A DNA stretch of 64,000 nucleotides. Source: Catenaria anguillulae PL171. Lineage: Eukaryota > Blastocladiomycota > Blastocladiomycetes > Blastocladiales > Catenariaceae. The translations under genes and the position numbers were made by a program. Positions 42,905 to 54,205 of this stretch are shown here, in pieces. The first letter of the stretch is position 1, and each line of letters starts with the position of its first letter. The notes under the pieces were generated by a model that saw only the letters and a list, made by a program, of their open reading frames with translations, was not told the DNA's origin and did no database searches. The DNA is taken from contig MCFL01000004.1 in the NCBI GenBank assembly GCA_002102555.1, forward strand, positions 310,001 through 374,000. The letters run 5' to 3'.

Positions 42905-44898
42905 ATGGGCCTGCCGTCGATCATGCTTGCAGTAACGTCTTCGATTGCCGATGTTGAGCGGGAGCTGCCGTCGCTCATTGGCATCCTGGTTGCAGTCTCT
43001 GGGAACCTGCTCATTTCCATCGCCCTCAATATCCAAAAGTATGCACACCTCCGAGCCGCTGCTGCTGCGGCCGCCGCCGGGCAATCGTGCGCCTCGCCAA
43101 CATCCCAATCAAGTAACGATGACATTCCACATTCGCCGGCATCGGCCGAGGCAGCAGCGTCGCGGTCCATGAACGAGCCACTGCTCGGCCGGCGATCGCC
43201 TGGCCCGGAAGGTGTAGAGGGAGGAGGCTTGGCCTATAACGACGAAAAACAACATTACACACGAAAACCCATCTGGTGGTTAGGTGTGGTTCTCATGCTC
43301 TTGGGCGAAACGGGTAACTTTATGGCATACGGTTTTGCGCCAGCATCGGGTATGCAGATCGACCTCGGTCATGTCCAATGCTTCCGCCCAGCCAAATGCT
43401 AAGCAATCGCTTGGTTTCCGCTTTCACAGTGATTGCACCTCTTGGAACTGTCGCACTCATTTCAAATGCCATCATTGCCCCAACGTTCCTCGGCGAATCA
43501 TTTCGACGGCGCGACCTCGTCGGTGTACTACTGGCCATTTGTGGGACCGTCATCATCGTTACCAACGGCAAATCGTCCGAAGAACAGCTCGACTCAACTG
43601 CATTGCTTGCCGCCGTTTTTTCGTTCCGATTCGGAATCTACACGGCAGTGTGTGCCGGCTTGTTTGCATTTCTCATGTCCATCTACGAGCGATGGCACAT
43701 GCGCACGGTGCTTGTCGACTTGACACTTGTTGCCCTCTACGGTGGGTGGACTGTGCTCTCGACCAAAGCCATTTCAACTTTGCTCGGTGGATCGTGGTTC
43801 CTCATCTTTACTCTGCCCATCTTTTACCCACTGTTTGTCATCATGGTCGCCACGGGCATTCTGCAGATTCGGTACCTCAACACGGCGCTCAGCTTGTTTG
43901 ATTCAACCGTCGTGATTCCAACCCAATTCGTCCTCTTCACCATTTCGGCCATTGCCGGTTCATCCGTTCTCTACAATGACTTTGAAGAGCAATCCCCTGG
44001 ATCCGTCATTGCTTTTCTGTTTGGCTGCACGCTCACGTTTGTGGCCGTGTACCTGATTGGATCCAAGCGGGAACCAAGCGCAGTCATTGTGGCGAGCACA
44101 GACCCACCAGCCGTGCTTGGAATTGCTGAAGTGGCCCACGAGCGCAACGAAACCTACGTCTCGGCGATTGCCCAATCTCCTGGAGCCGAACATCGGTCCA
44201 TTGCGCAGCGGCCGCAATCTGTGACGGCCCAAGCGACCGCTTTTTCGAGGACCGAGTCTTACCTCTCCCCTGCTGACCTCAGCATTGAGCCATCCCGATT
44301 CTCACCTGCTTCATCCCGACCTGGTCAATCACCAGTCCCTCCTCTACCCCAGCCTCAACCGTCCACATCCACGTCGCCCTTTTCTTCTCCAATCATTGGC
44401 AAACCGACCTCGAGATCGCCCAACCTTCCCTCTCCAACGACCCCTCACTTTGTCTCCAACTTCACTGGCGCAATGATGCCACCCAAACTTCACCTCTCTC
44501 ACCCGGAACTCGCATCACCGCCTTCAACCAGCACAACGCGCACAGGCACCCCGCGCGGCAGCAACCCTTACTTACCAACGGTTGCTGCGCGTGTTCCACT
44601 CGCAGCGTACTCGGCGGGCATTTGGTCGCCAACCTCGAGTGCGCCTGGATCGGCGGCAGCCACAAACGCTGATGGTGTGCGGAGGCTAAGGCACGCTTCA
44701 GCGTCATTTGGAGATGCCCCGTCAGCAGAGCGCGAGGGAAATGGAGACAAGTCCGAGCCGGTGCCCGTCGTCTCTGCATTGCGTGCTGATAGTGGAAGTG
44801 CGGCAAACGGAGGGATTGGCGCGAGTGGACCGGGAGCGGCGGATCCGACGTGCAGTAGTTGGCCGCCGCCCAGGAGGAGTGCATCCAACAGTAGTTGA
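42905..44898 (+). CDS. NIPA-type magnesium transporter
   Basis: Membrane transporter of the NIPA/DUF803 family, which carries Mg2+ in characterised members. Two exons, 42905-43349 and 43430-44898, with an 80-nt phase-1 intron (GTATGC...TTTCACAG); 637 residues. The join recreates the family signature FAPASVIAPLGTVALISNAI. Helix 1 (SLIGILVAVSGNLLISIALN) is followed by a 75-residue low-complexity insert containing poly-Ala, unusual compared with compact family members. Then come IWWLGVVLMLLGETGNFMAY and further helices through GSVIAFLFGCTLTFVAVYLI. The C-terminal 220 residues are Ser/Pro-rich and probably cytosolic. The start at 42905 is one of two nearby Met codons (also 42923). Confidence 0.88.
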
Positions 44899-45186
44899 AC
44901 GACTCTGACGTTCTTTAGATGAGTGTGAGGGTTTGTTTTCTTGTTGCCTTTGGCCAACCTTGGCCACATTTTTTTTTCCGCTTTCAGCTCCAGTATTCCC
45001 CCCACATACCACACGTCGCCCTCCGTCACCTCATTTTGATGCGGCCGCCTCCATGCGCGCCGCGAGCTCCCCTCTCCCTCTCCCGTTGTCCTTTTCAACA
45101 CTCGATACAGGCCCAGTCATTGGTCAAAATGCAGTGAAAACATTTTCAATCCCATGCAACACTGAAACACAAAAAATGGGTCGATC

Positions 45187-48100
45187 TCAGTCATCCACGT
45201 CTGTATCCTCATCCATTTCATTATCCGTTTCTTCAACCTCAGCCTGACTTCCACCCGCGAGCGCGGCGCGCCGACGTGCCATGACGGCCTTGTCGCGCAA
45301 ATCGAGCGAGACAATGAGCCAGGCGTAGACGGTTTGTGCGGGGACACTGCCACGCTTCTTGACATCGCCGTGAGGGATGGCTATTGTGCAAAAAAAAAAA
45401 TCATTCAGTCAGACAGAGCCTTCCCATCCATCGAGATTCAAAGGGTACCGACTTTTCAGCACGCGCCGAATGCGGACAAACTTGCCCTTCTTTTGAATGC
45501 CGGTCGGATCGTAAGCAACCATTTGCTTGAGCAGGTCCATGTTGATAAACTGGGTAGTAGTTGCGAAACAAGTGCTATGCATATGAGATACTGAATCCCA
45601 CGCGCGCTCAAGAGGAAATACAATGGGCATCATACCTTGAGAGTGTCGCTCCACTGCTTGACCTGCTTGGGCGTCTTGCCAAACAAGAAACACAAACACT
45701 TGAGCACCTTGTGAATCGTAGGCGGCGGCTTCTTGTAACTCTTGAGCTCTGCAATTGCTGCATTGTCCAACTTGGAAATGGAATCACGCAGCGAGTCCAG
45801 CATAAACTTTGCAAAGATCAACTCGCCATCGTCGTCCAGCTCCTCGGCCTCCAGCTCAACTTGTCGAGGTTTCTGCTTGCGGACATTTGAGAGTGCGGTT
45901 CCCAAGACTTCGGCAACCTTGGCAACCTCTTCCATATCTTCGTCTTGCAATCCGACCGCGCCCGTGGTCGAGTGTGCTAGCGACGTGACCACCATCACTG
46001 CCACCACGACGTCATTGTCCAGGACCGGCACGGCGGTCGCTTGCCCACGGATCGATGTGGACCGGTTTTCAGCGGCCGAAAAGATGAAGTCTGTGTCTGA
46101 ATCGCGATCCACTCTCACCAGCTGGTGTTTGAGTGGCCGCATGTATCGACACGGATGCTGCGACATGCGCTCGAGCTGTTCCTGTGACAGGCTAATATCT
46201 GGCCGATCGTTGGCAAAGTAAATGTCATTGCCCTCAACCACGTAAAACTTTGTGCTGGCACCTGCTTGTTCGCGGAGGAACGAAGCAGACGACTCGGCAA
46301 TGGTGACAGTCTTGCTAATGCGTTCCAACGTGGCCACGGCACGGGCGAGCGCGTCGGCGAGTCGATGGGCGAGCTCAACGTCGTCCGGTGTAAACATGTC
46401 GATTTCGCGCGTGGTGGCAAGCGATTTGGAGAGGGCCATGGGCTGGATGCAGGCAAAGTGGACGCAGCCGAGGACTTCACCCATGAGCGTCTTTGCCGGA
46501 ACGGCGAGCACATGGCCGACACGGAACTCAATTGGAGCAGTGGCCGTCGCCGGCATTTGCTTGGTGGAAGTCGTTGTGGATACTTCCGCACCTGCACCAC
46601 CAGTAGGACTCGAAGTGTGGTTCTCGTCTGCTGCGCCGCTCCCCGAACCACCAACAATGAGGGACTCGTGGTGCATGTCGGCCTCGGCTTTTTGCCTTGA
46701 CGCCTCGTTGAGCTCATCAACGGACCCGTCCATTGACTCAATTGCAATGCACTGCACATCCCCGGCCTTTTGAATCAGCGTGTTGAACACCTCCCCGCGC
46801 AACGTATCGCCTCGCCGGTCGGCATTCGAACTCGCCAATACGGTAAACAGCTGATCAAACATGGCGATATCCACTCGGAGATGCTTTGCCATGGCCTCAT
46901 GCCTTGCTTGCAAAATCTCCACAATGGGCTGCATGAGCTGACTGCATAATGTCTGATAATCAAAGTAAACAACGCGGCTCGCGTCGTCAAGCTGCCGGCG
47001 GAGCTTGGATTCCGACAACGATTGGTCGGCCAATGCGCCTTCAACGACTTCAGCCGAGACAACACGGCGCTGTTTAGCTTGCTCGCCCAGTGTCTTGACC
47101 AAGAGCGTAAAGTCTGCGTCGTTGAGCGACATGAGTTTGCGGCACGCATAGTCGACAAAGTACTCGCGCTGGACTGTGTGGGACATGAGTTGCAGGACCG
47201 GGATGGCAAACTTGAGGCTGAGCGTAATGAGGTTCAAGTCGTTACGAGGGCGGATCGGATCGTCGGCAAAGAATGTGGCCGTGGCCGAGATGAGCGAGTT
47301 GAGCTCGCGGGTGACAAGCACGCCAAGCTTGTCTTGGTCGAGCGTGTCAAACAGCATCTTGAGCTTGTGCTTGCGTAAAAGCGCAATGTCTTCAGCATCG
47401 TCCTGTTGAGTGGCTGCGGCGGCGGCCGACGAAGCTGCGTCGGATGCACTCGCTGAACCCCCACTTGCGTCGCCGGCACCACTGCCGTTGGACCTAAACG
47501 AGTCGTCTGGCGTGCGTCCCTTGCTGTTGAGGAGTGGGTCATTGGCAAACATGGGTGGCGGCTCCCGTAACATGGCCATCAAGTCGCCGACAGTCGTGAC
47601 AGTGGCCACCTTTGTGGCCTTGCGCAGTGCCTTGCCAATGACATCGTCGGATACGCTGCCCAAATCCATTTGCTTGAGCTCTTGTTCCAACTGATCTAGC
47701 TCGGCGTCCTCACTGCCCTTACCACCCTCGCTCGCACCGTCCCCTGTCGACGATTTGCTCCCTGCCTGTTTCGACTTGCGAATTGCTCCAATAAAGTCAT
47801 CCACCGACATTCCCACACCGCCTTGTGTGGCGCCTCCTTGTCCATCACGACCGCGGCGCAACATGCCAATCAAGTCGGACACGTCCTGCTCCTCGACACG
47901 CTCTTGTTCGCCATCCATCCATTGCGTGAGCTCTTGCAAAAAGGCAGAAAAGTCTTGTGGGGTCCAGGTGGCCAAAATGGCGGACACTTGGTCCAGCAGC
48001 TTGCGGGATTCCTTTTCCGTGACTTTGGCAGATTGCGCTTCTTGTGAGATACACGCGTCGACGAGTTCCTTGTCGAGCGAGTCAATGGATGCTGAAAGCG

Positions 48101-49260
48101 AAGAGTTGACGACGACATTGGGTGATTGACGAATGTTTTGGATGATGGACAGCTAAATCAAGAGTAGTGGGGGTGAGAATTAAAGACGCACAGACTGCAT
48201 TGCATCAACGGAAAAGGACGCACCAGGTAACGCAAATTGATTGCCTCTCTGCCTCTATTGATCTTGCCCAGCCGACGGAACACGGCTGCAGTTAGCTCCC
48301 GCGTCGTCTTTGTCTTTTCGTCACGAATCAGTTGCTGAGCATGAAAACAGACAGATAACGGTGAGCCATTGAGACTGCCAGCGACAAGTCCATGAAAGCA
48401 TATACCTTGATGAGCTTTCGCCTCTGACTTTCTTTATCCCTTGCGGCACGCTCTGCCCTCAGCTGTGCAATCCTCGCCTTTTGCAGTTCGTCCAACCGGT
48501 TGTTGAGCGCATTGGAAATGTTGCGCAAGTTTTGCTTGTACGTCAATGACGCCATGGACGTTGGTCCAGCGGCCAGAGGACCTGCTGAGTGCTTGGGATT
48601 GTGGCGATACAAGTATTGCGCGAGCCATAGGAGCGGCTCAAATGGGGCAGGGAGGTGGTCGCGCTGGATTGTTTGCGAAGTGCAAGCCATGCTTGGCGGT
48701 TGTTTTACCTGCGATTCCGAGAGAGACTGTACTTGGCCATCCGGCCCCACCTGGATCTTGCGACGCTCCATTTCATGCAACAGCCGTTCCAATGCGAGCA
48801 CGACCACTGGGAGTGTTCCATCGACCAAGTACGCGCGGCGTTCTACCGCTGCCCCCGCGTCGGTTTCGGGACTGAACTTGAGGAAGTCGGCCGTGAGCAC
48901 GTCGACAATGGCGCCGCGCGTGTGCTTTTGACCAGTGGCCAAGCCGGATGTGGATGAAAACAAAGCATTGTTGGACAGTGATGAGGCAAAGCTGTGTGCT
49001 GATCCGCTGAACCCCGCGAAGCTGGCTTGGCTGAGTGCGCGGCCCACTGGCACTGGTTGCGGTGTGGGAACACCCAGGCTGCTCCTTCGGGAACCCGGCG
49101 CGGATACGCTCAGGGAGCCCTCAACTTGCACAGGATGATGTTTGTACCCATTTCCGGTCTTGCTGGTTGGTGTCGGGCTGTGGTGATCGTCGAAGTCATG
49201 CAGCGAGGCGAGGTGCGCTGCGCTTGACGAAGCAGAGTGGGGGAGAGTCGCAGAGATCAT
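45187..49260 (-). CDS. EFCAB5-like ciliary/flagellar protein
   Basis: Five exons: 49260-48406, 48334-48224, 48152-45636, 45549-45453 and 45380-45187, all junctions in phase; 1257 residues. The N-terminus is Ser-rich, then has the block EPLLWLAQYLYRHNPKHS and a charged coiled coil. A Ser/Gly-rich linker is followed by helical and GAF-like regions (about residues 870-1090, with TLMGEVLGCVHFACIQP and QATAVPVLDNDVVVAVMVVT). The C-terminal part (LKSYKKPPPTIHKVLKCLCF, QVKQWSDTLKFINMDLLKQM, IPHGDVKKRGSVPAQ) is similar to dynein heavy chain stalk-adjacent sequence, the combination seen in EFCAB5. I infer an axonemal or basal body role and hence a flagellated organism. The acidic tail (EVEETDNEMDEDTD) ends the protein. 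Confidence 0.82.
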
Positions 49261-50032
49261 GCCGAGACCATCGTTGCACAGGGTGACTTAAATTCGCCAA
49301 TACGACATTTGGTGCTTGGACAATGGCTCGTCTTACCCTCCAAGTGGTAAATGCTGCCAGGGCTTTGAGTGACGCGTTGGCTCTGCTGACTCCAATAGAA
49401 TGAACGAACAGTGAGGTCGCTTGAAACCGTTGAGCGAGAATTTGAAGCTAGCACGGTGCCATTAGCTCTCAGAATCGTAAAAAAACGTCGATTGCTATCT
49501 CGGCGGTCATGTCAAGACCAACTCACGTTTCCCTCCTTCAAAAAAAAACGTTTATCTGCGGCAGACGGCAGGTTTTCCTCCTTCCTGCACAAGTCATTGA
49601 CCAGGCAGACCTCCGTTCAAGCGGCTGGCCAGCGCCCAGTTGTCCACGTCCTGAATGTTGACGATTCGCAAGTTGAGGAAATACCGAAGCATAGTTTCCA
49701 AAGATGAGCCTGTGATGAGACTGCGGTGGCCGGTTTGTATTTGAATATGTGTGTTTGGTGGTCACAAGTTGTATGTATATTGGTTTTGATTCGGGTAAAC
49801 ACTCAACGATTTCATCCTGGGCCACATGCTTAGTTGTTGTCGCTGAGTTATTACACCTCGCCAGTTTCTTCGACGGGGTTCAGTTATGTATGTTTTACAG
49901 CTCGCTGTCAGTGTTCGTTTGCGAGCAAATTTGCAACCAAGATCACTTCCATGAACTGAACCAGCGTACTGGCATCATGATTCATTCATCAATGTAGAGC
50001 CCCGCAAATGAGCTTGCCGAGGTCCTTCTCAA
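49261..50032. other. Intergenic region
   Basis: No coding sequence supported between the EFCAB5-like gene and the EF-hand gene. Confidence 0.5.
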
Positions 50033-50836
50033 TCATAGTGTATCAAGTAACCGAATGAGCCTGGGGTGCTCGTCGCACATTGCTCTGTCATATGTCAAAT
50101 TAAAATGCGCGTAAGGACATTGTGCCACGCCCACGAGCGAACAAACGCACCGAACAGCCTTCCAATCCTCGACTCCCACGGCTCCGTCCGCATCTGCGTC
50201 CAACCTTGCCATGACTGCACTTAAATCCGTCGGCACGCGAATCGGCGCCCGTTCTGTGATCCTCTCGACACACGCCTTGACGGCTTGCTGGCTCATCACC
50301 ACGCCCTCACCCAGCGGCACCCTCAATCCACTGGCCAACGCTTTACCCACATCCTGGTACGTGCACACGGCCATATCCTTTTTCTTGGACATGATCTTAA
50401 CGAGCGTCACAAGTCCAATCTCACGATCCTCCTTGTTGTTGCCACCAAGCAGCATGCGCTCGAGCTTGTCGGGCATGTCGGGAAAGTAAAAATCCATAAA
50501 GTCGCGAATGTCTGTGCGTGTGACGCGCTGGCCGTCGGTCGACAAGCACGTGAATGCGGCAGCCAGTTCGCCGGGACTCAGGGTGAATGGGTGTTGAAGA
50601 GATGCAAGAGCTGCAGCGGCAGCACTTGCGGCGGCGAGTTCGGGCGATAACTCGTTGACGGCCGCGAGCGAGGTGCCCGCCGCCGCATTCGAAGGTTTCG
50701 CGGATGGCACTAGGAGTTGCTGCGAAGGGCTCGCGCCTTGTGCGGCAGAAGGTGCGGACAAGGATTGGTGTGAGCGTGCGCCGCCCAGACTGGCGGCGGA
50801 TTTGGACCGTTCGGTGGGTTCGTTTGAAGGATTCAT
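50033..50836 (-). CDS. EF-hand protein
   Basis: Two exons, 50836-50151 and 50084-50033, with a 66-nt intron (GTGCGT...ATGACAG) whose removal keeps the frame and gives DWKAVRAMCDEHPRLIRLL. The frame is open upstream to 50992; I prefer the Met at 50836 (MNPSNEPTERSK), but the start is uncertain. The N-terminal third is Ser/Ala-rich. The domain begins at HPFTLSPGELAAAFTCL. DADADGAVGVED, preceded by helix VMARL and followed by helix WKAV, is a near-canonical calcium-binding EF-hand loop. Upstream segments (DIRDFMDFYFPDMPDKLERM) look like degenerate EF-hands. About 267 residues. Calcium sensing is inferred; partner unknown. Confidence 0.78.
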   Translation of the reverse strand: MNPSNEPTERSKSAASLGGARSHQSLSAPSAAQGASPSQQLLVPSAKPSNAAAGTSLAAVNELSPELAAASAAAAALASLQHPFTLSPGELAAAFTCLSTDGQRVTRTDIRDFMDFYFPDMPDKLERMLLGGNNKEDREIGLVTLVKIMSKKKDMAVCTYQDVGKALASGLRVPLGEGVVMSQQAVKACVERITERAPIRVPTDLSAVMARLDADADGAVGVEDWKAVRCVCSLVGVAQCPYAHFNLTYDRAMCDEHPRLIRLLDTL

Positions 50837-50992
50837 TGTTTCGTGTCGATTGCCATCAGTTTCACCGCTGGGCTGCTGGTTGATGGAGGTGCAGCTTGTG
50901 GACATAACTTCAGGGAGAGCTGGCAACGATTCCAGTTTGGTGGAATGCATGTTTGTTGTATATGCCGGAAGACTGGGAGGCCAATTGCGCAC

Positions 50993-51397
50993 AAATTTTG
51001 TGGACAGAAGGGTTACGTATCATCTTTATGACACAAGTATGGTGCCCTGAATAAGGGTATCGGGGGTCGTTGTCCGTCGCGCTTGTGTTGGATATGGCTG
51101 CGAACAAAGTCCGCGTTGGATCGGAGGTCCTGCGTAACACACGCCGATCATGGAACTGACATGGGGAAATCGCTGCGAAAGGAAGTGAACGCATTTGATG
51201 CAATTATGGGATGTCGATTGAACCCTCAATGAAACAGTATTTAACAGACAGTCAGCAATCGACTCGCGTAACCTGCCACACCACCTCTTCCCGTCCGTCA
51301 CAATCCCACCTTGCCGCCCGACTCCACCGGCCCGATCCCAACTGACTCCACCAGCCCCTTCCATCAGCTCTCAACACCCTCCAAGCATCAACCAACA
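50993..51397. promoter_or_regulatory. Upstream region shared by EF-hand and uS19m genes
   Basis: The flanking genes diverge, so this roughly 400-bp stretch must contain both promoters. The part next to the uS19m start is C-rich. No specific elements are claimed. Confidence 0.35.
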
Positions 51398-51679
51398 ATG
51401 CACCGCACCCTCCCTTTACTCCGGTCTGTGTGGCGTGGCCCATTCGTCACGCCCTTCCCCGAACTCGCCGGCGCTCTGGCCAACGGGACCCCCATCAAGA
51501 CCGACAAGCGGGCGTGTGTGATTCTACCAAACTTTGTCGGAGTGCAGTTCCAGATTCACAACGGCAAGGACTATGTACCCATCACAGTGACCGAGGATAT
51601 GGTGGGCCACAAGCTTGGTGAGTTTGCGGCGAGTAAAAAGTGGGTTCGGTTCAAGGACTCGCAAAAGAAGCGCAAGTAA
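51398..51679 (+). CDS. RSM19: Mitochondrial small-subunit ribosomal protein uS19m
   Basis: Single exon, 93 residues. It has the family blocks [27 protein letters not shown] and [18 protein letters not shown], which place it firmly in uS19. Lack of cytosolic uS15/S19-type extensions, the bacterial-like core and the short length indicate the mitochondrial form. It binds 16S-like rRNA in the head of the mitoribosomal small subunit. The ATG at 51398 is chosen because uS19 homologues start a few residues before R-S-x-W-K/R-G-P. It is convergent with the RlmN-like gene, 233 bp apart. Confidence 0.93.
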   Translation: MHRTLPLLRSVWRGPFVTPFPELAGALANGTPIKTDKRACVILPNFVGVQFQIHNGKDYVPITVTEDMVGHKLGEFAASKKWVRFKDSQKKRK

Positions 51680-51912
51680 ATGTTTATACTCGATCCTGGT
51701 TGGTGTTGTTTTCTTTATCTTTTTCATTTTCATAGGTTAAACACTCTTTTTTTCATTGTCCAGTGCTTGTTTCTTTCTGCCGTTGGTTGGCCGGATTGAC
51801 TGCTTGTCCAGCGACGGCCTTAGTTACTCGGTTTTCTTGCGGGACTTTATAGGCGCTGGACAAATATTCATAAAGACAATGACAAAACTAGAAATGAAAC
51901 CCAAGCAAATGT

Positions 51913-53848
51913 CTATGCTAACCGTGAGCGCACCAACCCCTTCCACAAGACCCGGCCCACCAACACGCCTGCCAACGCAGCAAGAGCCATGGGAACCAAC
52001 CACTTGTCGTCTTGCTCGTTCTTGTCGGCTGGGCTTTTGCTTGTGGTTTTCGGATCCACCGCTGCTTGGGACTCGTCCGTCTCCACCAGTGGCTCTGCAC
52101 TGGCATCCACGGCCACGGAGGCGGCCGTCTTTGGAGTGCCTCGCTTGACAACCCTTGCCCGCTGCTTTGCCTCAGAACTGCCAGTCTTGACGGAACAACA
52201 CTGGTCGCCATTGACGCACGGCTCCTTTTCCTTTTCATCCTCGGTCTTTGTCGAGCAACACTTACCACCACCTTTACACCCACCACCAATTTTCGGCTTT
52301 GCATCCACCAAATCCTCCACATCATTCGAACACTTGCCGGCGCCAACGGCGGAAGCGGAACGTGTTGCCTTGACCACGAGCTGGCCACACGCGCCATCAA
52401 TGTCCTGGCCCATGGTGCGGCGCACCGTGGTGCGCACCTTGTACTCTTGGACCAAAATGCGCTCAAAGTCGTCCACGTCCTGAGGCGTGGGTGCCTCGTA
52501 TTGCTCGCCAACATCGGTCGGGTTATAAGGAATCAGGTTGAGGATGACGGAGCGGGATTGCAGAAGGGTGCCGAGTTGGTGTGCTGTAGGTATATTCCAC
52601 GCAAGTCAAATCTCCATGTGAATAGAATAGGAGGCAGGAAATGATCCTATGTAACATACCGAGTGGAATGGAGCAATTGACATTGCGGATCAAAATGTAC
52701 TCAATCATGATCCGCTTGTTCCTCGTCAAGTACTGGTCCACGGCATCCATGAGCGTATCGAGCTTGAAGGTGCGTGCCGATGGGACAATGGTGTTGCGCA
52801 ACTCTTGGTTGGGTGCATGCAAGCTGAGCGCCAACTTTACACCGGGGCAATCCACCATAAACTGCTTGATTTTGGGCACCACGCCCACAGTTGACACACA
52901 AATGTTTCCCTCGCCCAAAGCAAACACCCGTCGGTTGGTCATGACGTTGATGGCTGCCACCAAGTTGCCATAGTTGTCAAAGGGCTCGCCCATGCCCATG
53001 GCAATGACGGATGAGATGGGCCGAATGCGGTTGGCCCAAAGCACTTGCTCTGCGATTTCGGCAGGCGACAAGTGGGCCTTGAATCCCATGGTGCCCGTGG
53101 CACAAAAAGTGCAGGCCATTTTGCATCCGACTTGGGACGAGATGCACACGGCGGTGCGCGGCTTGAGGTTGCGCTTGCCCCGTTGTTGAGCAGCATTGAG
53201 GTGAAGGAGATCATCAGCGGCATCGGCAGCACCCAAAGCAGTGGCCACGGCGCCAGGTTCCGAGGCAAGCACCTGGTGCGTGTCCTTGCGATCATAGTGC
53301 ATGACGACGGTCTCGACAAGCGATCCGGATTGGAGAATGCGCACGAGCAGCTTGGTGGTGTTGCCATCGGCCGAGGTGGATGTGTTTGCAACCTCGGTGG
53401 CCAGACGGGCGTGCACGGTCAAGAGGGCGGCCGCTCGCTTGGGCAAATCGGGGACCTGGGTCCAGTCGATGGCCGTGTCCGGGTGCGGGATGTGCGGGTT
53501 GGCGGTGGCAAAGAGGACGAGGTGGCGCTGGATTGCGTTGGCGTGCGGGTGCGGTTTGAGGTTGTGCGAGACGAGAAAGGCGGTGAGTGCCTGAGTGTCG
53601 AGGGGCGAAAAGGTTTCACTGATGGTGTCATTGGCGGTCGATGGCACTGGCACTGGCGCTGGCGAGGGCGAGGCGAGGCCGTGGCCATGTCGGGCTCGGG
53701 CAGGGAGGAGGCAGTGCACGTGGTCATCATGGTGCTGATGCAGTTGAGTTTGACTTTTGGCTATACATACACAACATACCGATTTTACGGCTCCAGGAGG
53801 CAAGAGAGAAAATTGGCTGTGCGCACCAGGACAAGTATCGCAACGCAT
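51913..53848 (-). CDS. RlmN-type radical-SAM RNA methyltransferase with tail anchor
   Basis: Two exons, 53848-52660 and 52583-51913, with a 76-nt phase-1 intron; up to 619 residues. Characterised RlmN enzymes methylate C2 of an adenine in 23S rRNA and some tRNAs. Visible hallmarks are the 4Fe-4S motif C-x3-C-x2-C (VGCKMACTFCATG, near residue 240), GMGEPFDNYGN, ALSLHAPN and the mechanistic Cys in GQDIDGACGQL near 458. After the catalytic domain is a unique C-terminal extension: Cys pairs (GGGCKGGGKCCS, CVNGDQCCSVK), a polar stretch, and one hydrophobic helix near the end (WLVPMALAALAGVLVGRVLW) followed by Arg residues, like a tail anchor. A mitochondrial or plastid-like origin is possible. The start codon is uncertain; in-frame upstream sequence is Cys-rich. 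Confidence 0.88.
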
Positions 53849-54205
53849 TGGAACAGCTTCTGGAAGCCTTCTCGACGTTGTGGATCGTTCGGGCGGAAGC
53901 TTTCGGTCAAGGCTTTTTTTCCGGCACAGTGTTTGGGCCGAAATTAATTTTGATAGTTAACCCAGCTATGTATTAATACATGAATACAATGCCCATACAT
54001 GCATCAGCACCGCCCCTCACCCTGAGCATTCACTCCTCAACGGCCCGTTCCATCGCCAAGCCCAAGTCCGCCTTTGCTGCTGCCGCCGCCCTCATTCTGC
54101 CTTCCTTCTTGCGCGCCGCTGTCTCCCTCTGCCCTTGTTTTCCGTTTCCCATCATCATCATCCGTCATCCTCGGCTCCCTCCGTCTCAACGCCGCAAATG
54201 CCATT
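53849..54205. other. Upstream region of divergent genes
   Basis: Lies between the RlmN-like gene (minus) and the MTMR14-like gene (plus). The in-frame sequence from 54074 to 54205 may be leader or coding, depending on the start used. Confidence 0.4.
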
